36,074 nt of DNA from JBKBKN01 sp046294625 (GCA_046294625.1 JBKBKN010000028.1:1-36074); one strand, 5' to 3'. Positions 17,467 to 27,346 are shown, counted from the stretch's first letter. Numbers and translations: made by a program. The notes: a model not told the origin generated them from the sequence alone.

Positions 17467-20400
17467 ATGAGCAATAAAAAATACTGGAAAGGTTTTGAGG
17501 AGCTACAGGAAACCCCTGAATTCCTTAATCTAAAAGAGAATGAGTTTGCTGAAGAGCTTCCAATGGAAGATGTGCTCGGAAGTGAGCAGGTTACTGATGC
17601 TAAGACCAACAGGAGAGACTTCCTGAAGTTTTTAGGGTTTAGTGTAACAGCAGCTACGCTTGCTGCATGTGAGACTCCTGTAAACCGTTCTATTCCTTAT
17701 CTCAACAAACCAGAAGAAATCACTCCGGGAATTGCCAATTATTATGCATCTACGTACTGGGATGGTAATGATTTTGCATCAGTCTTGGTGAAAACGCGAG
17801 AAGGTCGCCCAATCAAGGTAGATGGAAACGACCTGTGCCCGATAACTAAAGGTGGTTCTCACGCGAGAGTTCAGGCATCAGTTCTTTCGTTATATGATTC
17901 AGAAAGACTCAACGGACCCAAAGCAAATGGCTCTGACACGACTTGGGATAAGTTGGACGAAACTATTATTTCACAACTGAATGAAATTGCAGCAGCAGGT
18001 GGCAATATCCGCATTTTGAGTGGTTCAATAATATCTCCTTCCTTAAAAAAAGCGATAGGTGAATTTGCTGCTAAATATCCTAACACAAAGCATATCAGCT
18101 ATGATGCTGTTTCTTACAGCGGCATGCTGGAAGCAAACGAAGCAAGCTTTGGCAAAAGAATGATTCCTAGCTATGATTTCAGCAAAGCGGATATGGTGGT
18201 AGGTTTCAATTGTGATTTCCTTGCCAATTGGTTGTCGCCGATAGAGCATGCCCGTCAATATGCTGAAAAGCGCAAGGTTGACCCTGAGAAAAAGAAAATG
18301 TCGCGTCACATTCAGGTGGAGTCTATTCTTACTGTTACAGGTAGTAATGCCGATGAGCGCTTCACCCTAAAGCCATCACAGATTGGTTCAGCTTTGATTC
18401 AGCTTTACAATAAACTTACCGGTTCTTCTTTGGCCGCAAAAAGTCTGGGAGAGAAAGATGCAAAAATAGCCAAGCTTGCCAACGAACTGAGCAACTATAA
18501 AGGTAAAGCACTTGTAGTTTGCGGTAGCAATGATAAAAACACGCAAATCATTGTTAATGCCATCAATGCTTATCTAGGAAGCTATGGAGCTACCATCAAT
18601 GCTTCAGTTGAAGACTTTACTCGTCAGGCTATCGATAGCCAAGTTGTTGAATTTGTGAAAGAAGTTGAAACAGGGGCTGTACAGGCGCTATTTGTTTTGA
18701 ACAGCAACCCGGTTTATACTTTATCTAACGGAGAAAAATTTAAAGATGCCTTATCAAAAATTAAGCTGACCGTTTCATTAAATGAACGAAACGACGAAAC
18801 TGCAAGCACATTTAAATTCCATGCACCTGATCACCATTATCTCGAATCATGGACTGATGCGCAACCGCGTGCAGGTTTTTACACATTAGGTCAGCCTACA
18901 ATTGCTCCCTTGTTTAACACTAGAAATGCAATAGAAAGTTTTACAAAATGGGCGGGTAATTCTGTTGATGCTTACGATTATATCCGTTCTAACTGGGAAA
19001 ATCAATTAACGGGTCTTTCTGCTTTCGGAGGGTTCGATAAAGCTTTACACGATGGTGCTTATATAGCAGATTCGTTTAATGCAAGCGGAAGCGATGTCAA
19101 TTTCGCTGCAGATTTATCTGCTGCCGCGAATTCAATCAATGAATTTACCGGAAAAGCTGTAGGCACAGAGTTAGTGATTTATCAAAAAACAGGGATAGGG
19201 ATCGGTAATCAATCCAACAATCCTTGGTTACAAGAGTTGCCAGATCCTATCTCAAAAGTTACCTGGGATAACTATTTGATCATGAATCCGTCTGAAGCAA
19301 AAGCTCAGGGATTTAATATCATTATGGGTCAGGAAGAAAAGGCTGATCTTGTTGAGGTTTCCGTTAATGGAGCTACGTTAAATCTACCAGTTATCGCTCA
19401 GCCAGGCGTTCCTGCTGGTGTCGTTGGTGTGGCCTTAGGTTATGGAAGAACAAACGCCGGCAAAACAGCAAATGGCATTGGAGCGAACGCCTTCTTAGCA
19501 GTAGCATTTGTAAATGGCAACTTTAGATATGACATTTCAGGCGTGAATGTATCCGGAAGCGTTGGTAAATATCATATTGCATCTACACAGACCCATCACA
19601 CCATGATGGGAAGGGCTATTGTGAAGAATGCTACTTTAGAAGAATATAAGCAGAACAGCAAAGCAGGGAATGAAGATATATTGCTAGCAACCAATTTGAA
19701 AACAATTGGACAAGATGGCAAAGCCACTCCCAAAGAACTTTCCTTATGGAGAGAATTTGAAAACAAGAATCATTTCTGGAACTTATCTATCGACTTGAAT
19801 GCTTGTATAGGATGCGGAGCTTGCGTGATTGGTTGTAATGCAGAAAACAATGTTCCGGTGGTAGGAAAAGACGAAGTTCGTCGTTCTCGCGAAATGCACT
19901 GGATGAGAATTGACCGCTACTATACCAGCGACATGACGGAAGAAAAGGCACATGCAGATGGTGTAAGTGGTATCAAGAAGTTCGCCGATATGGAAGTTCC
20001 GTCTGAAGACGATAGCCTAGAAGTATACTTCCAACCTTTGATGTGCCAGCATTGTAATCACGCACCTTGCGAAACGGTTTGTCCGGTATTAGCTACCACA
20101 CACAGCCTTGAAGGTTTGAATCAGATGACCTACAATCGTTGTATCGGTACACGTTATTGTGCTAACAACTGTCCTTACAAAGTGCGTCGTTTCAACTGGT
20201 TTCGCTACAATGAGAACGAGAAGTTTGATTTCAATATGTATGACGATTTGGGAAAAATGGTTCTCAATCCTGATGTAACGGTTCGTTCACGTGGTGTGAT
20301 GGAAAAATGCTCTATGTGTGTTCAACGAATTCAGGCCGGAAAGCTTGAAGCAAAAAAGAATGGTGAGCGTCCGAAAGATGGTTCAATCAAAACTGCTTGT

Positions 20401-20574
20401 CAACAAGCTTGTCCTACCAATGCAATCACATTTGGTGATTTCAATGATGAGAACTCAGGAGTGAGAAAAGCATGGAACAATGAACGTAAATATCAATTGC
20501 TTGAGGAAGTTGGTACACAACCGTCGGTATTCTATCTTACAAAAATTAAAAATACAAGTTCAACTAAGGCATAA
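17467..20574 (+). CDS. actB: Alternative complex III subunit ActB, Fe-S / molybdopterin-like protein
   Basis: 1035 residues. A twin-arginine motif TNRRDFLKFLG (RR at 49-50) ends in LAAC (Cys68), so export by Tat is likely and lipid attachment possible. The large middle resembles the molybdopterin oxidoreductase catalytic domain (ActB1) but is known in this complex to lack the cofactor. The C-terminal ActB2 part (about 755-1035) is an NrfC/HybA-like ferredoxin with Cys clusters starting at C780 (CIGCGACVIGC), C860 (CQHCNHAPC), C892 (CIGTRYCANNC), C948 (CSMC) and C978 (CQQAC), enough for four Fe-S clusters. It links quinol oxidation to the hemes of ActA and ActE. The two parts are fused in one gene, as in other Bacteroidota. 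Confidence 0.95.
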   Translation: MSNKKYWKGFEELQETPEFLNLKENEFAEELPMEDVLGSEQVTDAKTNRRDFLKFLGFSVTAATLAACETPVNRSIPYLNKPEEITPGIANYYASTYWDGNDFASVLVKTREGRPIKVDGNDLCPITKGGSHARVQASVLSLYDSERLNGPKANGSDTTWDKLDETIISQLNEIAAAGGNIRILSGSIISPSLKKAIGEFAAKYPNTKHISYDAVSYSGMLEANEASFGKRMIPSYDFSKADMVVGFNCDFLANWLSPIEHARQYAEKRKVDPEKKKMSRHIQVESILTVTGSNADERFTLKPSQIGSALIQLYNKLTGSSLAAKSLGEKDAKIAKLANELSNYKGKALVVCGSNDKNTQIIVNAINAYLGSYGATINASVEDFTRQAIDSQVVEFVKEVETGAVQALFVLNSNPVYTLSNGEKFKDALSKIKLTVSLNERNDETASTFKFHAPDHHYLESWTDAQPRAGFYTLGQPTIAPLFNTRNAIESFTKWAGNSVDAYDYIRSNWENQLTGLSAFGGFDKALHDGAYIADSFNASGSDVNFAADLSAAANSINEFTGKAVGTELVIYQKTGIGIGNQSNNPWLQELPDPISKVTWDNYLIMNPSEAKAQGFNIIMGQEEKADLVEVSVNGATLNLPVIAQPGVPAGVVGVALGYGRTNAGKTANGIGANAFLAVAFVNGNFRYDISGVNVSGSVGKYHIASTQTHHTMMGRAIVKNATLEEYKQNSKAGNEDILLATNLKTIGQDGKATPKELSLWREFENKNHFWNLSIDLNACIGCGACVIGCNAENNVPVVGKDEVRRSREMHWMRIDRYYTSDMTEEKAHADGVSGIKKFADMEVPSEDDSLEVYFQPLMCQHCNHAPCETVCPVLATTHSLEGLNQMTYNRCIGTRYCANNCPYKVRRFNWFRYNENEKFDFNMYDDLGKMVLNPDVTVRSRGVMEKCSMCVQRIQAGKLEAKKNGERPKDGSIKTACQQACPTNAITFGDFNDENSGVRKAWNNERKYQLLEEVGTQPSVFYLTKIKNTSSTKA

Positions 20575-20599
20575 TAAAAAGTTAAACCATTAGACAGAT

Positions 20600-21979
20600 A
20601 TGGGACATAATCCAACAGTAAGTGTAAGACCGCCCTTGATTTTAGGCGAAAAAACCTATCATCAGATTACAGAAGACATTGCAAGGCCAATCGAAGGCAA
20701 AGCGAACAGTATGTTTAAGCTGGTATTTACCATTTCGGCATTACTGGCTTTGTGGGGAGTAGGCTGTTTTGCTTACACCATCGGTACGGGTATCGGTGTG
20801 TGGGGGTTAAACAAAACAGTAGGTTGGGCTTGGGATATCACTAACTTCGTTTGGTGGGTGGGTATCGGTCACGCAGGTACATTGATCTCTGCAATCCTTT
20901 TGCTTTTCCGTCAACGCTGGAGAATGTCCATCAACCGTTCAGCAGAAGCGATGACAATATTTGCGGTAATCTGTGCAGCCCTTTTCCCTGTAATGCACAT
21001 GGGACGTGTATGGGTTGCTTATTGGGTATTGCCATTGCCAAACACATTCGGTTCACTTTGGGTAAATTTTAATTCGCCACTTCTTTGGGACGTGTTTGCT
21101 ATCTCGACTTATTTTACAGTTTCGTTAGTATTCTGGTACACAGGTTTGATTCCTGACTTTGCATCAATCCGCGACCGTCAGGTGAAGCCAAGAATGAAAA
21201 AAATATACAATATTCTGAGCTTTGGATGGAGTGGAAGCGCAAAACAGTGGAGTCGCTTCGAAGAAGTTTCGCTTGTCCTAGCAGGGCTTTCTACTCCACT
21301 CGTACTCTCCGTTCACACCATCGTATCCATGGACTTTGCCACATCAGTAATTCCCGGATGGCACACTACTATCTTCCCGCCATACTTCGTTGCAGGGGCG
21401 ATTTTCTCTGGATTTGCGATGGTATTGACGCTTCTTATTATCATGCGCAAGGTATTGGGCCTAGAAGACTACATTACCATAGCGCACGTAGAGAGTATGA
21501 ATAAAATTATTATTCTAACAGGATCCATTGTTGGTGTAGCTTACCTTACAGAATTATTCATCTCATGGTATTCAGGAGTGGAGTATGAGCAGTATGCATT
21601 TTTGAATCGTGCAACAGGTCCATATTGGTGGTCTTATTGGTCCATGATGACTTGTAATGTTATCACGCCGCAGCTTTTCTGGTTTAAGAAAATCAGACGT
21701 AGTCTTCTCGCCACTTTTATCATCAGCATTTTCGTTAATATTGGAATGTGGTTTGAGCGTTTCGTAATTATTGTTACATCACTCCACCGCGACTATATCC
21801 CGTCTAGCTGGACAATGTTTCACCCCACTTTTGTTGATATTGGTATTTTTATTGGTACAATTGGTATATTCTTCACATTGTTCTTGCTATTTTCAAGAAC
21901 CTTCCCAGTCATCGCACTGAATGAGTTGAAAACAATATTGAAATCAACTAGCGAAAATCCGAAACCACCACATCATTAA
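20600..21979 (+). CDS. actC: Alternative complex III subunit ActC (NrfD-like membrane protein)
   Basis: 459 residues, strongly hydrophobic with about ten transmembrane helices, of the NrfD/PsrC family. Recognisable stretches are FVWWVGIGHAGTLISAILLLFRQRWR (the conserved GIGHAGT quinol-site helix), AALFPVMHMGRVWVAYWVLP, and VSMDFATSVIPGWHTTIFPPYFVAGAIFSG. It houses a menaquinol-binding site on the periplasmic side and passes electrons to the ActB Fe-S clusters. Located between actB (25-base gap) and actD (8-base gap). Confidence 0.95.
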   Translation: MGHNPTVSVRPPLILGEKTYHQITEDIARPIEGKANSMFKLVFTISALLALWGVGCFAYTIGTGIGVWGLNKTVGWAWDITNFVWWVGIGHAGTLISAILLLFRQRWRMSINRSAEAMTIFAVICAALFPVMHMGRVWVAYWVLPLPNTFGSLWVNFNSPLLWDVFAISTYFTVSLVFWYTGLIPDFASIRDRQVKPRMKKIYNILSFGWSGSAKQWSRFEEVSLVLAGLSTPLVLSVHTIVSMDFATSVIPGWHTTIFPPYFVAGAIFSGFAMVLTLLIIMRKVLGLEDYITIAHVESMNKIIILTGSIVGVAYLTELFISWYSGVEYEQYAFLNRATGPYWWSYWSMMTCNVITPQLFWFKKIRRSLLATFIISIFVNIGMWFERFVIIVTSLHRDYIPSSWTMFHPTFVDIGIFIGTIGIFFTLFLLFSRTFPVIALNELKTILKSTSENPKPPHH

Positions 21980-21987
21980 TTCTGATT

Positions 21988-22521
21988 ATGAGCACGAAAG
22001 TTATATATGGAATATTTGGCGATGAAGAGATTCTTCTTCAGTCTGCTAAGCGAATGAAACAAGAAGGAATCCAAGTAAACGATGTTTTTTCACCATTTCC
22101 TATCCATGGCCTTGATCCCGTGATTGGCATTAAGCCAACACGTCTTTCAAACGCGGCTTTTTTCTATGGCTTATTTGGAACATCGTTTGCTGCTTGGATG
22201 ACTTGGTACATGATGATTCATGACTGGCCAATGAATGTTGGAGGTAAACCTAGTTTCAGTTGGTTTCAAAATCTTCCGGCATTTATTCCAGTAACATTTG
22301 AGTTAACTGTTTTCTGTGCCGCTCATGGAATGGTGTTAAGTTATTTGTTGGTGAACAAGCTTTATCCGGGACGCAAACCCCATAACCCTGATCCGCGCAG
22401 TACTGATGATAAATTCATCATGGCCATACGTACCGATGAAAACAGTCGCATTTCTGATGATGTCATTGTAAGCATTCTCAAGGAAACAGGCTGTGAAGAA
22501 ATTAATCAAAAAGAAATTTAA
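21988..22521 (+). CDS. actD: Alternative complex III subunit ActD (DUF3341)
   Basis: 177 residues. A short cytosolic N-terminal ferredoxin-like part (1-60, YGIFGDEEILLQSAKRM) precedes two membrane helices (about 55-80 and 95-120, the latter FIPVTFELTVFCAAHGMVLSYLL), then a soluble tail. This is the DUF3341 layout. It binds no cofactor and is structural, packing against ActC/ActF. It starts 8 bases after actC. Confidence 0.92.
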   Translation: MSTKVIYGIFGDEEILLQSAKRMKQEGIQVNDVFSPFPIHGLDPVIGIKPTRLSNAAFFYGLFGTSFAAWMTWYMMIHDWPMNVGGKPSFSWFQNLPAFIPVTFELTVFCAAHGMVLSYLLVNKLYPGRKPHNPDPRSTDDKFIMAIRTDENSRISDDVIVSILKETGCEEINQKEI

Positions 22522-22536
22522 TTTGGAGCATAGACA

Positions 22537-23175
22537 ATGAAATTAAGAAGAAATCAGCTGTTCAGCATTGCTGCATTGTCAGGAATAGTTTTGATCATGG
22601 CTTCCTGCAAACAAGACCCTTTAAGCCCGGGCTATGAGTATATGCCTGATATGTATAGGGGCATTTCGTACGAAACTTACTCTGAAAATGCATTGTTTAG
22701 CGATAGTCTCTCGGCTCGCAAACCGGTAAAAGGTACAATTCCTAGATTTAACAAAGAAACCGTACCTTTTCATGAAGTATATGCTTATGAAAACACTCCT
22801 GAAGGTTATGAAAAAGCAGGTATAAATGTCAAAAATCCATACACCAGTGGAATAGCAATGTTAGAAGATGGGAAGAAAATTTATGATAATTTTTGTGTTC
22901 ATTGCCATGGTGTAAAGGGTGATGGTAATGGGATTTTGGTAGAACGCGAAAAATTTGCGGGTGTTCCTTCTTACTATGGGGCGCAGCTTAAAGATTTAAG
23001 TGAAGGAAAAATGTACCACAGTATTTATTATGGTAAAAATATGATGGGTGCTCATGCTTCTCAAATCAATTTCTATGAGCGTTGGGCAGTGATTGAGTAC
23101 GTTAAAAAATTGAGAAATGAAGGCTTAGGCGTGGCTGAGGTAAAGACAGAAGAATCTGATCCTGCAGCTCTTTAA
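22537..23175 (+). CDS. actE: Alternative complex III subunit ActE, monoheme cytochrome c lipoprotein
   Basis: 212 residues. A lipoprotein signal ends at the lipobox MASC (Cys24), which would be acylated and anchored in the inner membrane facing the periplasm. One heme site, CVHCH (120-124), in a class I cytochrome c fold, with a likely Met axial ligand in GKNMMGAH (about 168). The GVKGDGNG stretch after the heme motif is typical. It is the probable exit heme passing electrons to the oxidase CuA site or a soluble cytochrome c. Confidence 0.93.
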   Translation: MKLRRNQLFSIAALSGIVLIMASCKQDPLSPGYEYMPDMYRGISYETYSENALFSDSLSARKPVKGTIPRFNKETVPFHEVYAYENTPEGYEKAGINVKNPYTSGIAMLEDGKKIYDNFCVHCHGVKGDGNGILVEREKFAGVPSYYGAQLKDLSEGKMYHSIYYGKNMMGAHASQINFYERWAVIEYVKKLRNEGLGVAEVKTEESDPAAL

Positions 23176-23207
23176 TAACATAGTAAAACAAAAGACAAAG
23201 CTTTAAG

Positions 23208-24389
23208 ATGAACTATACTTTCACCGACAGAAACAAAAAAATAGCTTTTGCACTGATGGGTATTGGTGTGATAAGTTTAATAGGCGGTTTCATTACAGAT
23301 TCGCATCGTGCATGGCCTAATCTCTTAGTCAATGCCTTCTTTTTTATGGCAATTGCATTAGGGGCGCTATTTTTTATTGCAGTTCAGTATGCTTCTGAAG
23401 CGGGCTGGTCTGCTTCCATTAAACGAATTCCTGAAGCCATTGCACACTTTTTACCTTTTGGTGCTGTTGCGGTGTTCATTGTAACATTAGCAGGAGTTCT
23501 TCACTTAAACCATATTTACCACTGGTTGGAGCCAGCTTTGCATGACCCTGCTTCTCCTGAATATGATGAGATTATTGCAGGTAAATCAGGCTACTTAAAT
23601 CCGGTTTTCTTTATGATCAGAACGGTGGTCTATTTAGTCGGTTGGGTGCTGTTTTTCAGAGCTTTTATGAAAAAATCTCAGTTGGAAGAGTCTAATCTTG
23701 ATGTGGACAATTTCAAAAAGAGTATGAGCTTGTCAGCTTGGTTCCTTGTGTTTTTCGCTGTTACTTCATCTACCTCAGCATGGGATTGGATCATGTCGAT
23801 AGATACACACTGGTTTTCTACCTTGTTTGGTTGGTATGTATTTGCTGGAATGTTTGTAAGTGCTATGACCATGACAACTCTGATCGTATTGCATCTTAAA
23901 GGCAAAGGTTTATTACCAGAGGTTAATGACAATCACATTCATGATCTTGGGAAATTTATGTTTGCATTTTCTATATTTTGGACTTACTTATGGTTTTCAC
24001 AATATATGCTAATATGGTATTCAAACATTCCGGAAGAAGTAACTTATTTTATGGATCGATTTGAGAATTACAAAGTTTTGGTAATTGGCAACCTTTTTAT
24101 AAACTTTATCTTCCCTTTCATTGTTTTAATGAAGCGTGGTGCAAAAAGAAACTTTGGTTTGCTTTTCTTTGTAGGCGTTGTAATATTGATTGGTCACTGG
24201 CTCGACACTTTCCAAATGATTATGCCTGGAACAGTGAAGGATCATTGGCACTTAGGTTGGGTTGAAATTGGCACTGCGCTTGGGTTTTTAGGATTTTTTG
24301 GTTATGTGGTTTTGAATGCATTGTCAAAACGTCCTGTTTCGAATCCAAAGCATGTGTTTTATGAAGAAAGTGTTCATCATCATATTTAA
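23208..24389 (+). CDS. actF: Alternative complex III subunit ActF (membrane protein)
   Basis: 393 residues with about ten membrane helices, a diverged paralogue of ActC that lacks a quinol site. The family is recognisable from SSTSAWDWIMSIDTHWFSTLFGWYVFAG (about 187-214) and FSIFWTYLWFSQYMLIWYSNIPEE (about 253-276). It is a structural subunit with suggested proton-conducting residues in the helices. It ends 12 bases before coxB. Confidence 0.93.
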   Translation: MNYTFTDRNKKIAFALMGIGVISLIGGFITDSHRAWPNLLVNAFFFMAIALGALFFIAVQYASEAGWSASIKRIPEAIAHFLPFGAVAVFIVTLAGVLHLNHIYHWLEPALHDPASPEYDEIIAGKSGYLNPVFFMIRTVVYLVGWVLFFRAFMKKSQLEESNLDVDNFKKSMSLSAWFLVFFAVTSSTSAWDWIMSIDTHWFSTLFGWYVFAGMFVSAMTMTTLIVLHLKGKGLLPEVNDNHIHDLGKFMFAFSIFWTYLWFSQYMLIWYSNIPEEVTYFMDRFENYKVLVIGNLFINFIFPFIVLMKRGAKRNFGLLFFVGVVILIGHWLDTFQMIMPGTVKDHWHLGWVEIGTALGFLGFFGYVVLNALSKRPVSNPKHVFYEESVHHHI

Positions 24390-24401
24390 AAGAGGTCAAT
24401 T

Positions 24402-25397
24402 ATGTTCAATTTATTAGTTTTTGCGGTTGTTGTTTTGTTTGTCTTAGTAGCCGCTCGGGTTATCAGAATTTTTGAACTTTCAGCTGAATTAAAAGGGGGA
24501 CGAAATGATCATGAGGTTACCGAGTCCGAAAACCGCAATATGGCTTATTTATGGGTCGTATTTTTGTTTGCATTTTTTGGGTTTTGTCTTTGGCAATTGT
24601 TCGAATATAAAGACAAACTTTTACCGGTGTCTGCATCAGAGCACGGCGTATTAATAGATAGGTTATTCAACATAACGCTGATTTTGATCACTATTGTTTT
24701 CGTTGGAACGCACATAGTAATGATTTATCAGGCATATAAAAATTACGGTCGTAAAGGTCGCAAAGCAACATATTTTGCACACAGTACGAAATTGGAACTT
24801 ATATGGACAATTATTCCAGCTATTGTGCTTTCAGGATTGATTATTTACGGACTTACAGTATGGAATAAAGTAATCTATCCTGATGCAGAAAATCCTGTTT
24901 TAATCGAATTATATGCTAAGCAATATGACTGGACTGCTCGTTATGCTGGTAATGATGGTGTATTAGGTGGTCACAATTATAAATTAATTGGAGCAGGTAA
25001 TGATCTTGGCTTAATTGAAGATGGTTTTTCTGATGATGATATTTTGGTGAAAGCCGAATTTCATATTCCGGTAAATCGTGCTGTGCTATTCAAATTTCGT
25101 TCACGAGATGTAATTCATTCGGCTTACATGCCACATTTTAGAGCACAAATGAACTGCGTGCCTGGCATGGAGACCCAGTTTGAATTCACGCCAACCATCA
25201 CCACAGAAGAAATGCGTAAAATTACCGGCAATAAAGATTTTAATTTTGTATTGCTTTGTAATAAAATTTGTGGTGGATCTCACTTCAACATGCAAATGGA
25301 TATTATTGTAGAGAGTGAAGAAGATTTCAATAAGTGGATTAGTGAGCAACGCACATTTATGCAGACTCAAGCTGCCACAGCTCAATTGGCTCAATAA
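24402..25397 (+). CDS. coxB: Cytochrome c oxidase subunit II (CuA)
   Basis: 331 residues. An extra N-terminal helix (1-20) precedes the two usual membrane helices (about 47-66 and 88-110; a further hydrophobic stretch lies at 133-152), and then a periplasmic cupredoxin domain. CuA ligands are visible: H239 (VIHSAY), C286, C290, H294 and M297 in CNKICGGSHFNM. The Glu normally between the two Cys is Lys288. There is no C-terminal cytochrome c domain, so this is not a caa3-type subunit II; electrons probably come directly from ActA or ActE. It sits 12 bases after actF and 71 before coxA. Confidence 0.95.
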   Translation: MFNLLVFAVVVLFVLVAARVIRIFELSAELKGGRNDHEVTESENRNMAYLWVVFLFAFFGFCLWQLFEYKDKLLPVSASEHGVLIDRLFNITLILITIVFVGTHIVMIYQAYKNYGRKGRKATYFAHSTKLELIWTIIPAIVLSGLIIYGLTVWNKVIYPDAENPVLIELYAKQYDWTARYAGNDGVLGGHNYKLIGAGNDLGLIEDGFSDDDILVKAEFHIPVNRAVLFKFRSRDVIHSAYMPHFRAQMNCVPGMETQFEFTPTITTEEMRKITGNKDFNFVLLCNKICGGSHFNMQMDIIVESEEDFNKWISEQRTFMQTQAATAQLAQ

Positions 25398-25468
25398 TTT
25401 TACTCAGTACAAACCTTAAAGGAACATTATTGTTTAAAATCAAAACAAGAATTTAAAATCAGATAGCA

Positions 25469-27277
25469 ATGGAAAATCAACAGTTAACAGCTCATGTAGG
25501 GCACGCCGATGATCACGCTCATGGTCATCATCATAAGGAGAGCTTCCTGACAAAATACATTTTTTCGCAGGACCACAAAATGATTGCTAAGCAATTTTTG
25601 AATACGGCCGTAGTTATGGCTTTCATTGCCATGCTTATGTCTACTTTCTTTAGATTACAGTTGGCGTGGCCAGGTCAGAGCTTCCCGATACTTGAAACTT
25701 TTCTCGGTAAATGGGCTCCGGGTGGCGTGTTAGATCCGAACTTCTATCTTGCTTTAGTTACGATTCATGGCACTATTATGGTATTTTTCGTGCTTACCGG
25801 AGGTTTAAGTGGAACATTTAGTAACCTATTAATTCCATTGCAAATTGGTGCTCGTGACATGGCATCAGGCTTTATGAACATGCTGTCGTTTTGGTTTTTC
25901 CTTGCTTCATCTATTGTCATGATCTACTCAGTGTTCATAGAATCAGGTCCTGCTGGTGCCGGTTGGACGATTTATCCTCCTCTCAGTGCATTGGAACAGG
26001 CAATGCCCGGTTCTGGTCTGGGTATGACATTATGGTTAGTAAGTATGTCATTGTTCATTGTCTCATCACTTCTGGGTAGCTTAAATTATATAGTTACCAT
26101 TCTTAACCTAAGAACCAAAGGGATGTCCATGACCAGATTGCCCTTAACTATTTGGGCATTCCTGGTAACAGCAATTCTTGGTGTACTTTCTTTTCCAGTG
26201 CTATTTGCTGCCGCTCTACTTCTCATATTCGATCGAAGCTTTGGAACTAGCTTTTATCTTTCTGATATTTTTATTGGTGGACAGGCATTAGAGCATAGTG
26301 GTGGTAGCCCGATATTATATGAGCACTTATTTTGGTTTTTAGGTCACCCTGAAGTGTATATTGTACTTCTTCCAGCATTGGGAATCACATCGGAAGTTAT
26401 TGCAACAAATGCTCGTAAACCTATTTTCGGTTACCGAGCGATGATTGGTTCTATTCTTGGAATTGCATTTTTGTCTTTCATTGTTTGGGGACATCACATG
26501 TTTATTACGGGAATGAATCCATTTTTAGGGTCTGTTTTTGTGTTTACTACGCTTTTAATTGCTATTCCATCCGCTGTAAAAGCATTTAATTACATTACCA
26601 CACTTTGGAAGGGAAACATTGTGTACACACCAGCTATGCTGTTTTCAATAGCATTGGTTTCCTTGTTTATTACTGGTGGTTTAACGGGGTTAATACTTGG
26701 CGACTCTGCGCTTGATATTAATGTACACGATACTTATTTTGTGGTAGCTCACTTCCACATCGTAATGGGTAGTGCGGCTATATTTGGAATGTTTGCAGGG
26801 GTATATCATTGGTTTCCTAAGTTGTATGGAAGAATGATGAATAAAAAGCTTGGTTATGCGCATTTTTGGTTAACCTTTGTGGGGGCTTATGGGGTATTTT
26901 TCCCTATGCACTTTCTTGGTTTAGCCGGAGTTCCACGACGCTATTATTCTAACACTGAATTTCCAATTTTCGATAATTTAGTAGATATCAATGTTTTGGT
27001 AACTTATTTCGCTATTTTTTCCGCAGCAGCACAAGTTTTGTTCTTATTCAACTATCTCTACAGTATGTTCCGTGGACAGAAAGCTCCGCAGAATCCCTGG
27101 AAATCTAACACATTGGAATGGACAACTCCTGTGGAGCACATTCATGGCAACTGGCCTGGAGCTATTCCTGAAGTACATCGTTGGGCTTATGATTACAGCA
27201 AGCCTGGCAAGGATGAGGATTTTGTACCGCAGACTGTACCGCTTACAGAAGAAGAAATCAAAGAAGGAGCTCACTAA
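25469..27277 (+). CDS. coxA: Cytochrome c oxidase subunit I (aa3-type, A family)
   Basis: 602 residues, 12 or more membrane helices. Heme a ligand H100 (TIHGTIM); CuB ligands H293 in GHPEVY, H342 and H343 in WGHHMF; heme a3/heme a ligands H428 and H430 in HFHIVMG. The cross-linked Tyr297 and Glu295 of the D channel (GHPEVY) place it in the A family of heme-copper oxidases. The N-terminus is unusually His-rich (about eight His between residues 9 and 22). It reduces oxygen to water and pumps protons. Last gene of the operon, followed by a strong terminator. Subunits III and IV are not encoded here. Confidence 0.97.
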   Translation: MENQQLTAHVGHADDHAHGHHHKESFLTKYIFSQDHKMIAKQFLNTAVVMAFIAMLMSTFFRLQLAWPGQSFPILETFLGKWAPGGVLDPNFYLALVTIHGTIMVFFVLTGGLSGTFSNLLIPLQIGARDMASGFMNMLSFWFFLASSIVMIYSVFIESGPAGAGWTIYPPLSALEQAMPGSGLGMTLWLVSMSLFIVSSLLGSLNYIVTILNLRTKGMSMTRLPLTIWAFLVTAILGVLSFPVLFAAALLLIFDRSFGTSFYLSDIFIGGQALEHSGGSPILYEHLFWFLGHPEVYIVLLPALGITSEVIATNARKPIFGYRAMIGSILGIAFLSFIVWGHHMFITGMNPFLGSVFVFTTLLIAIPSAVKAFNYITTLWKGNIVYTPAMLFSIALVSLFITGGLTGLILGDSALDINVHDTYFVVAHFHIVMGSAAIFGMFAGVYHWFPKLYGRMMNKKLGYAHFWLTFVGAYGVFFPMHFLGLAGVPRRYYSNTEFPIFDNLVDINVLVTYFAIFSAAAQVLFLFNYLYSMFRGQKAPQNPWKSNTLEWTTPVEHIHGNWPGAIPEVHRWAYDYSKPGKDEDFVPQTVPLTEEEIKEGAH

Positions 27278-27294
27278 ACTTCATCTAATAAGAA

Positions 27295-27324
27295 TAAAAA
27301 GCCGGATCATCCGGCTTTTTTTTT
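27295..27324. terminator. Rho-independent terminator, bidirectional
   Basis: GCCGGA (27301-27306) and TCCGGC (27310-27315) pair perfectly around TCA, flanked by five A before and nine T after, extending the stem. It lies 18 bases after coxA and, read on the other strand, 23 bases after the end of the M42 peptidase gene with its own T5 tract. It can therefore end both convergent transcripts. Confidence 0.93.
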
Positions 27325-27346
27325 GATAGCATATTCTTTCTATTAC

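Noticed and set aside
24402..25397. caa3-type subunit II with fused cytochrome c
   Set aside because: No CXXCH motif in CoxB; the protein ends shortly after the CuA domain.
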